From contig NZ_JALNYS010000003.1 in assembly GCF_023229695.1 (NCBI RefSeq), positions 62,001 to 126,000 on the forward strand: a stretch of 64,000 nucleotides of DNA, in the 5' to 3' direction. A program made the translations under genes and the position numbers. The notes beneath the pieces were generated by a model. It was not told the origin of the DNA and made no database searches. It worked only from the letters and a program-made list of their open reading frames with translations. Below, piece after piece: positions 33,094-42,145 of the stretch (position 1 is the stretch's first letter; each line of letters starts with the position of its first letter). Origin of the DNA: Sulfuricurvum sp. (GTDB lineage: Bacteria > Campylobacterota > Campylobacteria > Campylobacterales > Sulfurimonadaceae).

Positions 33094-33270
33094 ATGATTA
33101 TTAATATATAATTAGTTTTATTCATATTTGTTACTGCCGCGTTTTCATCTGAAAACGTTAAAATCGGCATTTTAGCATTTCGTTCCAAAGCCGAAACAGT
33201 AAAAGAGTGGGGAGCGACAGCACGCTATCTACATCAGATAGAGCCCCAATATACTTTTACAATTCTCCCG
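33094..33270 (+). other. 5' part of the receptor gene with an in-frame stop at codon 6
   Basis: An ATG at 33094 with AGGA upstream opens a frame that reads MIINI, then TAA (33109-33111), then without further interruption LVLFIFVTAAFSSENVKIG...LP into the frame of the gene at 33271. The stretch has the form of a signal peptide and first strand of a periplasmic binding protein. No ATG, GTG or TTG lies in frame between the stop and 33271. The rest of the gap (32813-33093) is AT-rich with no gene. Confidence 0.7.
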
Positions 33271-34938
33271 ATGGACTACCCCGAAATCAATAAAGCGGTC
33301 AGAAACAAACAACTTGATTTTATCATCACCAATTCCGGCCATTACGTATATCTCGAAAAGCAGTATCATATTTCACGTATTGCAACAATGATGCGTTTTC
33401 AAAACGGCCAATGGATTGATCGTTTCGGGGGGGTTATTTTTACACAAAGCGGACGCTCTGATATCAATACGATCGATGATCTCAAAGGGAAAACCATAGC
33501 TGCGGTTGATGCCGAATCTCTGGGAGGCTATGCAGCTCAGAGGTTTGAACTGTTTCGGTATGGAATGGATGCAGAGAATGCCCATATGTATTTTACCGGG
33601 ATGCCCCATCATAAAGTAATCAAAGAGGTCCTTGCGGAAAAAGCCGATGCCGGATTTATCCGTACGGATGTTTTGGAAAGTATGTCACGCGAAGGGAGTA
33701 TTGATCTAAGTGAATTCAAAATTATTCATTCTCAAAAATCAAAAGAATTTCCTTATCTTCTTTCAACGGCACTCTACCCCGAATGGCCTATTGCACGGTT
33801 GATACACACACCCAAAGAACTCTCCAATAAAGTAGTTATCGCATTACTTCGGCGTCATATTGACACCAAAACATCTAAAGAGGGGGACATAGGATGGTCA
33901 TCTCCGCTGGAGTACAGTGAAATACATGAAATGTTTCAGGCACTCCGAATCCCTCCCTATGACAAGCCTGAAATCTTTACGTTAAAAGACATCTGGGCTA
34001 AATACGGAATCATGATTTTTTCTTTCGCATTTATTACCGTAATCTTTTTATTAATAATGGGGTGGATGTACCGTAAAAACTCATATGAAAAAGCCTATGT
34101 CAAATCAATTCTCGATGTTTCACCGAATCCTACTATTGTAACCAATGGAGAATTCTTAATCAGCGCAAACAAAGCTATGCTTGTTTTTCTGGGATATAAA
34201 AGCTTTGAGGCTTTAAAAGATAACCATAATTGTGTGTGCGATTTTTTTGAAGAGGGGGACACGGATGAATATCTCCAGCCAAAAATGGACGATCAGGTAT
34301 GGATTCAATACGTTTTATCCCACCCTGAACGTGAGCATAAAGCCAAAATCACAATAAGTAGCAAAACCACAATTTTTAAAATTGATGTATCCAAGGTAGG
34401 GGATAAAAAACAATTTCGTGCAATTGCCATCTTTACGAATATCTCATTGATGCTAAATCAATCAACGAGCGACGCCCTCACCCATGTTGCCAACCGACTC
34501 CATTTTGATCTACTTTTTGAACACGCTTTACATATTGCACAGCGAGAAAACACTCCCTTAAGCGTCATATTTTTTGACATTGATCATTTTAAAAAAGTGA
34601 ACGATGTGTTCGGTCATCTGGCAGGAGACGACGTATTACGCCAGATTGCAGCTTTGGTAAAAAATATGCTTCGGCAAAGCGATGTGATCGCGCGATGGGG
34701 AGGAGAGGAATTTATCATCCTTCTTCCCAAAACAGCGGTGGTTTTTGCAGCACAAGTCGCTGAAAATTTGCGTAAAACGATTGAACGTGAAAATTTTAAT
34801 GCAGTTGGACACATCACCTGTTCGTTCGGAGTCAGCAGTCTGCGTGAAAATGAGGTTGAAGATACGTTGGTGCAACGCGTTGATGGGTTACTCTATAGTG
34901 CAAAAGAAAAAGGACGAAATAGAATCGTAGTAGGGTGA
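33271..34938 (+). CDS. periplasmic-binding, PAS and GGDEF receptor (5' disrupted)
   Basis: 555 residues from this ATG. Residues ~1-230 match a PhnD-like type 2 periplasmic binding domain (LDFIITNSGHYVYLEKQYHI, GRSDINTIDDLKGKTIAAVDAESLGGY). One membrane helix (MIFSFAFITVIFLLIMGWMY) and a PAS-like region (VSPNPTIVTNG) lead to an intact GGDEF domain (FFDIDHFKKVNDVFGHLAGDDVL, RWGGEEFIILLP). The family begins with a signal peptide that here lies upstream, behind an in-frame stop. Starting at 33271 would leave the sensor without its first ~40 mature residues and no export signal, so the gene is probably inactive, or a sequencing error or stop readthrough is involved. Confidence 0.8.
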   Translation: MDYPEINKAVRNKQLDFIITNSGHYVYLEKQYHISRIATMMRFQNGQWIDRFGGVIFTQSGRSDINTIDDLKGKTIAAVDAESLGGYAAQRFELFRYGMDAENAHMYFTGMPHHKVIKEVLAEKADAGFIRTDVLESMSREGSIDLSEFKIIHSQKSKEFPYLLSTALYPEWPIARLIHTPKELSNKVVIALLRRHIDTKTSKEGDIGWSSPLEYSEIHEMFQALRIPPYDKPEIFTLKDIWAKYGIMIFSFAFITVIFLLIMGWMYRKNSYEKAYVKSILDVSPNPTIVTNGEFLISANKAMLVFLGYKSFEALKDNHNCVCDFFEEGDTDEYLQPKMDDQVWIQYVLSHPEREHKAKITISSKTTIFKIDVSKVGDKKQFRAIAIFTNISLMLNQSTSDALTHVANRLHFDLLFEHALHIAQRENTPLSVIFFDIDHFKKVNDVFGHLAGDDVLRQIAALVKNMLRQSDVIARWGGEEFIILLPKTAVVFAAQVAENLRKTIERENFNAVGHITCSFGVSSLRENEVEDTLVQRVDGLLYSAKEKGRNRIVVG

Positions 34939-35007
34939 ATGTTACAGTGATAGCACACAATCTTATTTAAGGCGCATGCGTAAAAAAACTGCAACGGATT
35001 TAAGAAG

Positions 35008-35340
35008 TTAGGTACACAATAAGCCGGGTTCTGGATTAGTGATAATTAATCTACTGCCCTGATCACTCAGGGCCTCTAGCGAAACAATAGCGATGTAGGA
35101 CGCTAACCATCTGTTTCTTGCTGCGCGGTTGGGTTTACATAGCTCTTCTGATTACTCAGAAGACTGGTGGGCTCTTACCCCGCCGTTTCACCCTTACCCT
35201 GCTTTTGCAAACAAGGCGGTCTACTCTCTGTTGCACTGTCCCTCACGTTACCGTGGCCATCCGTTAGATGGAACCGTGTCCTACAGCAGCCCGGACTTTC
35301 CTCTTGAATTTGTTGTTCAAGCTATCACCTGTGTACCTGA
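35008..35340 (-). ncRNA. rnpB: RNase P RNA (bacterial type A-like)
   Basis: The minus strand shows conserved RNase P elements in order: GAGGAAAGTCCGGGC near the 5' end, GACAGTGCAACAGAGAG, the GGGTGAAACGGCGGGGTAAG block, and AACCCGGCTTATTG at the 3' end. P1 is visible: AGGTACACA (5' arm, ~35338-35330) pairs with TGTGTACCT (3' arm, ~35018-35010). Length ~330 nt is right for the catalytic RNA that matures tRNA 5' ends. Ends are set from the P1 arms and are approximate. Confidence 0.93.
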
Positions 35341-35344
35341 TGCA

Positions 35345-35350
35345 ATTATA
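35345..35350 (-). promoter_or_regulatory. -10 box of rnpB
   Basis: TATAAT on the minus strand, seven bases before the P1 helix of RNase P RNA. The upstream region is T/A-rich without a clear -35 hexamer. Confidence 0.6.
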
Positions 35351-35440
35351 CGCAATCTATTATTAAGATCACTAATCTGCACCGTAAAACCGTTAACTAT
35401 GAAAATACTAAAGGGGAAAGATCCATCAAAGAAGAAAAGG

Positions 35441-35462
35441 TTTTCCCGCAAGAGCGGGAAAA
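35441..35462 (-). terminator. terminator after oorC
   Basis: A perfect 9-bp stem (TTTTCCCGC / GCGGGAAAA) with a four-base loop, followed on the minus strand by a T-rich run, 11 bases past the oorC stop. It ends the TCA-cycle transcript before rnpB. Confidence 0.8.
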
Positions 35463-35472
35463 TAAAAGGGAA

Positions 35473-36039
35473 TTACGATGCCATTGCCGCTTGTGCTTCA
35501 AGGGCATATTTTTTGCCCAAATCGTACGCTTTATTATTTACATCGTGTACTTTTGCAGGTACTTTTGAAAGCATGACGCTGCGAAGCAAATCATCATCCA
35601 ACGCTTTCATAAAAGTATTAGCAATTGACAATGCTACAACGGATTGAGTAATAACGTTTCCGATTTCATCTTTCGCAATGGTAATAATGGGGATCTCAAC
35701 AATGTTCCATCGTTTGCGATCTTCCTCAGTCGGATGAACTAAATTTGGTTCGACAACAATCGTTCCGCCCTCAGAAACACCGTTTTTGAAAAGGTTATAG
35801 CTCGCTTGCGCAACGGAGAGCATGAAATCGATCTCACCGTCATTTGCATACGGATAGAAAATCTCTTCATCGTCCAAAGTGATATCAACAACGGTCGGTC
35901 CGCCGCGAACTTGTGATGTATAGGTTGCGGTTTTGAGACCGTGTCCCCCCTCTTTTATTTTTGCGGCAGCGAAAATTTCACCCGCAAGAAGTACACCTTG
36001 TCCACCAACACCTGTAAATCTCATTAATGTTCTAGCCAT
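35473..36039 (-). CDS. oorC: 2-oxoglutarate:ferredoxin oxidoreductase, gamma subunit
   Basis: 188 residues of the gamma (POR_gamma) type: MRFTGVGGQGVLLAGEIFA at the N terminus and TSQVRGGPTVVDI. It is one of four subunits that interconvert 2-oxoglutarate and CoA with succinyl-CoA, CO2 and reduced ferredoxin; in reverse-TCA organisms the carboxylating direction fixes CO2. It has an AAGGAGA site and is last in the order D-A-B-C. Confidence 0.95.
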   Translation of the reverse strand: MARTLMRFTGVGGQGVLLAGEIFAAAKIKEGGHGLKTATYTSQVRGGPTVVDITLDDEEIFYPYANDGEIDFMLSVAQASYNLFKNGVSEGGTIVVEPNLVHPTEEDRKRWNIVEIPIITIAKDEIGNVITQSVVALSIANTFMKALDDDLLRSVMLSKVPAKVHDVNNKAYDLGKKYALEAQAAMAS

Positions 36040-36050
36040 TGTGTATCTCC

Positions 36051-36908
36051 TTAAATTTTCTTCGCGAAATCGTCTTGAGTGATCGCTTTTCGCTTACCTT
36101 GATGATAAGCCTGAACGTCTTTATACATATCGCAATATTCTTTCGCGTTTTCGTCGTGCTTCAAAACACCCGTAGGGAATTTATTCATTTTTTCTTCATC
36201 CGAAAGCGCTTGCCATTTTTTCAACGGTGTAGTGATACTGTCGATCCATGCAAGGTTTTCCATAGCGCTTGCCATTTTGTTTTTACGGCCAAGGTTGATA
36301 TGGCAGTTTGACATAATATCAAAAAACGCAAAACCGTTGTGCTGGAACCCTTTTACCAATACTTTTTCCAATTTTTTCGGGTCAAGCATCGTCTCACGCG
36401 CTACGAAAGAAGCACCCGAAGCGATTGCAAGGTTACAAGCATCGAACGTTGGGTCGATATTCCCCGATTTTTGGCTCACTGTCCACATACCCTGCGGAGT
36501 CGTCGGTGACGTTTGTGAATTGGTCAATCCGTAAATAAAGTTATTGATTACAATAAATTTAATGTCGATGTTACGGCGACATGCGTGAATCGTATGATTA
36601 CCGCCGATTGCCAATGCATCGCCGTCACCCGCTACACAGATAACTTTTTTGTCAGGAAATGCCAATTTAATACCGGTTGCAAACGCTACCGTACGACCGT
36701 GTGTTGTATGAACCGTGTTAAAATCGACATACGATGAAAAACGGCCTGAACATCCGATACCGGAAACAACACACACTTCGTTTTGATCCCATCCGCATGT
36801 CTCGATTGCACGGATAACCGCTTTCAGGATAACACCGTCACCACATCCCCAACACCAGAGTGTCGGCATTTTTTCTAAACGTAAATATTGGTCATAATTG
36901 AAAGCCAT
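36051..36908 (-). CDS. oorB: 2-oxoglutarate:ferredoxin oxidoreductase, beta subunit
   Basis: 285 residues carrying the thiamine diphosphate site: CWGCGDG at ~19-25, GIGCSGR, and the TPP/Mg2+ motif GDGDALAIGGNH...INNFIYGLT. Its start lies one base from the end of oorA, so the subunits are coupled. Confidence 0.96.
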   Translation of the reverse strand: MAFNYDQYLRLEKMPTLWCWGCGDGVILKAVIRAIETCGWDQNEVCVVSGIGCSGRFSSYVDFNTVHTTHGRTVAFATGIKLAFPDKKVICVAGDGDALAIGGNHTIHACRRNIDIKFIVINNFIYGLTNSQTSPTTPQGMWTVSQKSGNIDPTFDACNLAIASGASFVARETMLDPKKLEKVLVKGFQHNGFAFFDIMSNCHINLGRKNKMASAMENLAWIDSITTPLKKWQALSDEEKMNKFPTGVLKHDENAKEYCDMYKDVQAYHQGKRKAITQDDFAKKI

Positions 36909-38053
36909 TAGATGATCTCCTTCACTTTGTTAACGATTTCATACGGAGAGATAGCTCGTCCGTTCACTTTGTACAAACCGTGAATATCGAGACGGCTTGC
37001 AACACGCTCAACTTCTTCGGTGTATTGACGAATGTTCAACTCAACACACAGGACATTTTTCACTTTGTCCGTGAAATGTTTGATACGTGTTGCCGGGCTT
37101 GGCCAAAGGGTAATCGGGCGGAAAAGACCCGCTTTGATCCCTGCTGCGCGAAGGTGACGGATCGACTCTTTTGCAGCCAACGATACCGAACCGTACGCGA
37201 TGATCAATACATCGTTTTCTTCGAGATCGTCACACATATACTCTTCGTTTAATTCCAATTCATCCGTGTGCATCATGACTTTATCTTCAAGACGCTGGAT
37301 CAATTTACGGCACGTTTCGATCTCTTCGGTCGGGAACCCTTTGCCGTCATGGTGAAGCCCTGTAAAGTGGTAGCGGTATCCTTGAAACATCGGATTAAGA
37401 ACCGCTGCTTCATCATCACCGACACCGTACGGACGGTAATCTTCCGGTGCTCCCGTAAAAACTTTACGAGGAACGATCCCTTTTTTAACCTCTTCAACCG
37501 TTGGGATCATCGCTTTACCGTGCATGTGCCCGATCGTTTCGTCTAAAAGGACGATAACCGGCTGCATGAAACGGTCCGCAAGATTAAACGCACGTACTGT
37601 TTCCGTGTAACACTCTGCAAGGTTACCCGCACACAGGGTGATTGAACGGTAGTCACCGTGAGAGGGGTTACGTGCCTGACGAACGTCACCTTGGGATACA
37701 CGTGTCGGAAGACCTGTTGATGGACCGCCGCGCATAACGTTAACCAGTACCAAAGGAACTTCCGCCATTTGAGCCAAACCAAGGTTTTCTGCTTTAAGCG
37801 ATACTCCCGGACCTGATGTAGCGGTCATTGTTCTGACACCCGCCATACCGGCACCTACTGCCGCAGCGATACCTGCAATTTCGTCTTCCATCTGAATACA
37901 TGTTCCGCCAACTTCAGGCAAAAGATCTGAAATGGTATGCATAACTTCAGATGACGGTGTAATCGGATACCCTCCGAAAAACATACATCCTGCGTCTACC
38001 GCAGCTTCAGCCGCCAAATCGTTACCGGTTGAAATTATTTCTCTCAATTCCAT
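36908..38053 (-). CDS. oorA: 2-oxoglutarate:ferredoxin oxidoreductase, alpha subunit
   Basis: 381 residues of the alpha (POR_N plus transketolase-C-like) type: GNDLAAEAAVDAGCMFFGGYPITPSSEV, then TATSGPGVSLKAENLGLA and RGGPSTGLPTRVSQGDV. The YPITPSSE segment contributes to the substrate site. It is translationally joined to oorB. Confidence 0.96.
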   Translation of the reverse strand: MELREIISTGNDLAAEAAVDAGCMFFGGYPITPSSEVMHTISDLLPEVGGTCIQMEDEIAGIAAAVGAGMAGVRTMTATSGPGVSLKAENLGLAQMAEVPLVLVNVMRGGPSTGLPTRVSQGDVRQARNPSHGDYRSITLCAGNLAECYTETVRAFNLADRFMQPVIVLLDETIGHMHGKAMIPTVEEVKKGIVPRKVFTGAPEDYRPYGVGDDEAAVLNPMFQGYRYHFTGLHHDGKGFPTEEIETCRKLIQRLEDKVMMHTDELELNEEYMCDDLEENDVLIIAYGSVSLAAKESIRHLRAAGIKAGLFRPITLWPSPATRIKHFTDKVKNVLCVELNIRQYTEEVERVASRLDIHGLYKVNGRAISPYEIVNKVKEII

Positions 38054-38064
38054 ACTATCTCTCC

Positions 38065-38382
38065 TTAAGCGCTAAGCTTCATGTATTTATTTTTCTTGAT
38101 AGCTTCTTGTCTCTCTTTTGACTCATCCGTAAGTTTTGAGAATTTAAATTCTGACTTGTCGGCTACATAAATAGCAAAGTCAGGACAGGTAAGCTCGCAC
38201 TCGTTACAACCGATACAAGAGTGAGGAGCAATAATTTCAACCATTGCCCCCAATGTTGACGTCGGTTCCAGTCTCATCGCAAGTACACCGGCAGGACACA
38301 CAGAGACACAGATATCGCATGCTTTACATCTTGCTTCATCAACCCACACCGGAGTATTTTCAGGCGCTTTAATTATTGACAT
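38065..38382 (-). CDS. oorD: 2-oxoglutarate:ferredoxin oxidoreductase, delta (ferredoxin) subunit
   Basis: A 105-residue two-[4Fe-4S] ferredoxin: CKACDICVSVCPAG and CIGCNECELTCPD give both CxxCxxCxxxCP clusters. Coding space extends 16 codons further upstream, but the ATG at 38382 has AAGGAGAAG directly in front and gives the normal N terminus (MSIIKAPENTPVWVDE). It carries electrons to the soluble ferredoxin. Confidence 0.95.
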   Translation of the reverse strand: MSIIKAPENTPVWVDEARCKACDICVSVCPAGVLAMRLEPTSTLGAMVEIIAPHSCIGCNECELTCPDFAIYVADKSEFKFSKLTDESKERQEAIKKNKYMKLSA

Positions 38383-38405
38383 TTCTTCTCCTTTGATAAA
38401 TTCAA

Positions 38406-38687
38406 CTAATTTATTTTGCCTGTTGCACACGATACAAAACTCTTGGCCTTCAGTATCGTATTTTCAACAAGCCCTCTATTCGAATGACTTAGAGGATATC
38501 CGAGTTTTATTAATATAGACTTAAAAAGTGCTAATTGCGCCTCGTCCGCTATTGTTGCGGTTACGGTACGAGGCTCGCACGTCGTGTCAACACTAACCTC
38601 TTGGAAACCGGCTTCTTCAAGGGCTTTTGTAATCGTATTGGCGCATCCGCCGCAACGAATATTATCTACCTCAAAGATCTCAGTCAT
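38406..38687 (-). CDS. heavy-metal-associated (HMA) domain protein inside the TCA operon
   Basis: 93 residues. The N-terminal ~65 fold as a CopZ/Atx1-like HMA domain with metal motif RCGGCANTI (CxxC). A tail with one more cysteine follows (SFVSCATGK). Its ATG overlaps the sucD stop by one base, so it is translated with the TCA enzymes. Known HMA proteins carry Cu+ or another soft metal; why one is needed between sucD and oorD is not evident. Delivery to or protection of Fe-S enzymes is speculation. Confidence 0.85.
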   Translation of the reverse strand: MTEIFEVDNIRCGGCANTITKALEEAGFQEVSVDTTCEPRTVTATIADEAQLALFKSILIKLGYPLSHSNRGLVENTILKAKSFVSCATGKIN

Positions 38688-39559
38688 TATTTGTTCATTA
38701 CCTCAGCGATCGCTTTACCGATGTCCGCCGGGGAAACAACCACTTTTACACCGGCCGCTTCAAGAGCAGCCATCTTTTCTGCTGCCGTACCGGCACCGCC
38801 GGAAATAATTGCACCGGCATGCCCCATCCGTTTGCCCGCAGGCGCTGTTTGACCGGCGATAAATGCAACAACCGGCTTCGTGATATGTTCTTTAATATAG
38901 GCAGCTGCCTGAATCTCAAGATCTCCGCCGATTTCGCCGATCATAACGATCGCATGCGTTTCCGGGTCCGCTTCAAACATTGGTAAAAGCTGTTTGTAGC
39001 TCAAACCGATGATCGGATCCCCGCCGATACCGACAGCCGTCGTAATACCGAAACCTTCTTTAACAACCTGATTGGCTGACTCATAGGTCAATGTCCCTGA
39101 TTTAGAGATCAGTCCGATATTCCCTTTTTTGAAAATGAAACCCGGCATGATACCGATTTTGCACTCATCAGCCGTGATAATTCCCGGACAGTTCGGCCCG
39201 ATGGTCATCATGTTTTTCTTCGTAGCATACGCCTTTGCGTACATCATATCTTTGACCGGAGCACCCTCGGTAATGATTACCGCAAGGGTGATCCCCGCAT
39301 CAGCCGCTTCCATAACCGCATCGGAAACGAAAGCGGGCGGAACAAAAATCATAGAGACCGTTGCTCCGGTAGAAGCGACAGCGTCGGCAACCGTATTAAA
39401 TACCGGCTGTCCCAAATGCTCTTGACCGCCCTTGCCCGGCGTAACGCCGCCGACGATTTTGGTACCGTAGGCCAAACACTGTTCGGCATGGAAAGTACCC
39501 TCTTTACCGGTAAAACCTTGTACGATTACTTTTGTATCTTTGTTAACCAAAATAGACAT
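38687..39559 (-). CDS. sucD: succinate-CoA ligase, alpha subunit
   Basis: 290 residues: CoA-binding N terminus VQGFTGKEGTFHAEQ, the GGVTPGKGG motif, and the phospho-histidine segment GHAGAIISGG near residue 245. Makes or uses succinyl-CoA with ATP or GTP; in the reverse cycle it feeds OorABCD. It lies three bases after sucC. Confidence 0.96.
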   Translation of the reverse strand: MSILVNKDTKVIVQGFTGKEGTFHAEQCLAYGTKIVGGVTPGKGGQEHLGQPVFNTVADAVASTGATVSMIFVPPAFVSDAVMEAADAGITLAVIITEGAPVKDMMYAKAYATKKNMMTIGPNCPGIITADECKIGIMPGFIFKKGNIGLISKSGTLTYESANQVVKEGFGITTAVGIGGDPIIGLSYKQLLPMFEADPETHAIVMIGEIGGDLEIQAAAYIKEHITKPVVAFIAGQTAPAGKRMGHAGAIISGGAGTAAEKMAALEAAGVKVVVSPADIGKAIAEVMNK

Positions 39560-39562
39560 TAA

Positions 39563-40732
39563 TTATGCTCCTTTCGCTGCTGCAACGGCTTTTCGTGCAC
39601 CGTCTGCAAGGTCTGTTGCAGCGATAATGTTTGAAATACCTGCATTGTTAAGAATATCAGCCGCTTCGACTGCATTGGTACCATCCAATCGAACGATGAC
39701 CGGAACGTCTACTTTTGTAAGTTTTGTTGCATCCAAAATACCGTTCGCAACACGGTCGCATCGTACGATTCCACCGAAGATATTGACAAAAATTGCTTTA
39801 ACGTTCGGATCTTTCAAGATAATCTCGAATCCTTTCGCCACCGTTTCGGCACTCGCACTTCCGCCGACGTCGAGGAAGTTTGCCGGACGGCCCCCTTCGT
39901 AGTTGATCGTATCCATTGTACCCATCGCAAGACCGGCACCGTTTACCATACAACCGACATCACCGTCGAGTTTGATGTAGCTAAGTCCGTATTGACCCGC
40001 TTCGATCTCGGTAGGCTCTTCCTCACTTAAATCACGCATTTCATGTACTTCATTTTGACGGTAAAGGGCATTGTTATCAAAGCCCATTTTTGCATCCAGT
40101 GCCAAAAATTTACCGTCACCCGTTTTAATCAACGGATTGATTTCGATCATCTCCGCATCATGGTCCATGTACACTTTGTACAAAGCCGATGCAAATTTAA
40201 TGAACGTATTGATCTCTGCAACCGGCAAACCGAGACCGAAGGCCAATTTACGACCATGAAACGATTGAAAACCGGTCAACGGATCGATTGAAACTTTGAT
40301 GATTTTTTCCGGGCTGTCATGAGCAACGTCTTCGATCGCCATCCCCCCTTCCGTAGAAGCCATCATCACCGGCATTTCAGACGCACGATCGAGAAGAATG
40401 CCAAGATAGTACTCTTTGGCAATGTCGGCACCCTCTTCAATGTATACTTTTTGAACCAGCTTACCTTCCGGGCCGGTTTGGTGCGTTACCAATTGCATTC
40501 CTAGAATTTCATGAGCCAAAGCACGTACTTCTTCGGTTGAACGGGCCAATTTGACACCGCCGCCCAAACCGCGCCCACCGGCATGAATTTGAGCTTTGAC
40601 AACCCAAATCGTGCCGCCTAACTCTTGTGCCGCTTTGACAGCTTCATCGGGTGTTAGGGCAATGTGGCCACGTGGAGTGGGCACATTATATTTTTTGAAT
40701 AACTGCTTCGCTTGATATTCATGTATATTCAT
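39563..40732 (-). CDS. sucC: succinate-CoA ligase, beta subunit
   Basis: 389 residues: an N-terminal ATP-grasp fold (MNIHEYQAKQLFKKYNVPTPRG, VKAQIHAGGRGLGGGVKLA) and a C-terminal ligase domain (VNIFGGIVRCDRVANGI). Partner of SucD, normal length. Confidence 0.96.
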   Translation of the reverse strand: MNIHEYQAKQLFKKYNVPTPRGHIALTPDEAVKAAQELGGTIWVVKAQIHAGGRGLGGGVKLARSTEEVRALAHEILGMQLVTHQTGPEGKLVQKVYIEEGADIAKEYYLGILLDRASEMPVMMASTEGGMAIEDVAHDSPEKIIKVSIDPLTGFQSFHGRKLAFGLGLPVAEINTFIKFASALYKVYMDHDAEMIEINPLIKTGDGKFLALDAKMGFDNNALYRQNEVHEMRDLSEEEPTEIEAGQYGLSYIKLDGDVGCMVNGAGLAMGTMDTINYEGGRPANFLDVGGSASAETVAKGFEIILKDPNVKAIFVNIFGGIVRCDRVANGILDATKLTKVDVPVIVRLDGTNAVEAADILNNAGISNIIAATDLADGARKAVAAAKGA

Positions 40733-40751
40733 AATTCCTCCTGTTTTAAAT

Positions 40752-42143
40752 TTACGCGATCGGTCTTGTCATCTCTTCGGGGACGACATATTTATCAAAC
40801 TCTTCTTCGCTCAACAATCCGAGTTTAACGGCAGTCGCTTTTAACGTCGAGTTCTCTTTGTGTGCGGTTTTGGCGATTTTCGCCGCATTTTCGTATCCAA
40901 TATACGGATTCAATGCCGTCACCAACATTAACGAATTATTTAGGTAGTGATCGATTTGATCCCGTACCGGCTCGATTCCAACGGCGCAGTTGTCGTTAAA
41001 CGAGACAATTGAATCGGCCAATAAACGGACCGATTGCAAAAAGTTATAGGCGATAACCGGTTTAAAAACGTTCAGCTCGAAATTTCCTTGGCTTGCCGCA
41101 AAACCGATTGCCGCATCATTCCCCATCACCTGACAGGTGACCATCGTGACCGCTTCGCTTTGCGTCGGGTTCACTTTACCCGGCATAATCGATGAACCCG
41201 GTTCGTTTTCAGGAATCGTAATTTCGCCGATTCCGCAACGCGGCCCGGAGGCTAGCCAACGGACATCATTGGCAATTTTCATCATATCGGCTGCCAGTGC
41301 TTTTAGCGCGCCATGAGCAAACACAAGGGCGTCGTGTGATGTCAACGCATGAAACTTGTTCGGAGCGGTAATGAATTGGTGTCCCGTAAGCTCACTCAAT
41401 TTAGCAGCAACACGACTCCCGAGTTCAGGATGAGCGTTCAGCCCTGTACCGACTGCCGTACCGCCAAGGGCAAGCTCACGAACCGATTCGAGAGAATCCT
41501 TCGCCATCTTTTCACATTTATTGAGCATCTCTACCCATCCGCTAATCTCTTGACCCAATGTTAACGGAGTTGCATCTTGCAAATGGGTACGTCCGATTTT
41601 GACGATATCACTGAATCCCTCTGCTTTTGCTTGCAATGTTTTACGTAAATGCTCAATTGCCGGAAGAAGGCGAGTTTCGACAGCAATAACCGAGGCTACG
41701 TGCAACGCGGTCGGATAGGTATCGTTCGAACTTTGCGACTTGTTGACATCATCGTTCGGATGAACCAATTTTTGGGTACGGAAATCACCGCCGAGGATCT
41801 CGGTTGCACGAGAAGCCAACACTTCGTTATTGTTCATGTTCGATTGGGTTCCCGAACCGGTTTGCCATACGACAAGCGGATAGTGCTCATCAAGTTTACC
41901 CTCAAGCATCTCATCAGCTGCCTGTGCAATGGCATCGGCTTTCTCTTTGCTAAGCATCCCAAGATCGCAGTTGACCAATGCAACCGCTTTTTTCAAATAG
42001 GAAAATGCACGGGTAATTTCATACGGCATCTTCTCTTCGCCAATCTGGAAATTTTCTAAAGAACGCTGAGTCTGCGCTCCCCAGTAAGTGTCATTCGGAA
42101 CCCGAACTTCACCCATTGTATCTTTTTCTACGCGAAAATCCAT
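40752..42143 (-). CDS. fumC: fumarate hydratase class II
   Basis: 463 residues of the aspartase/fumarase superfamily. Signature GSSIMPGKVNPTQSE (~318) holds the mobile catalytic Ser loop; SGSGTQSNMN-type TGSGTQSNMNNNEV and GRTHLQDATPLTLGQE are present. Interconverts fumarate and malate without an Fe-S cluster. Two bases separate it from mdh. Confidence 0.95.
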   Translation of the reverse strand: MDFRVEKDTMGEVRVPNDTYWGAQTQRSLENFQIGEEKMPYEITRAFSYLKKAVALVNCDLGMLSKEKADAIAQAADEMLEGKLDEHYPLVVWQTGSGTQSNMNNNEVLASRATEILGGDFRTQKLVHPNDDVNKSQSSNDTYPTALHVASVIAVETRLLPAIEHLRKTLQAKAEGFSDIVKIGRTHLQDATPLTLGQEISGWVEMLNKCEKMAKDSLESVRELALGGTAVGTGLNAHPELGSRVAAKLSELTGHQFITAPNKFHALTSHDALVFAHGALKALAADMMKIANDVRWLASGPRCGIGEITIPENEPGSSIMPGKVNPTQSEAVTMVTCQVMGNDAAIGFAASQGNFELNVFKPVIAYNFLQSVRLLADSIVSFNDNCAVGIEPVRDQIDHYLNNSLMLVTALNPYIGYENAAKIAKTAHKENSTLKATAVKLGLLSEEEFDKYVVPEEMTRPIA

Positions 42144-42145
42144 AC

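Noticed and set aside
35129..35647. 172-codon open frame on the plus strand
   Set aside because: It runs antisense to RNase P RNA and oorC; the RNA structure explains the sequence and no ribosome site is present.
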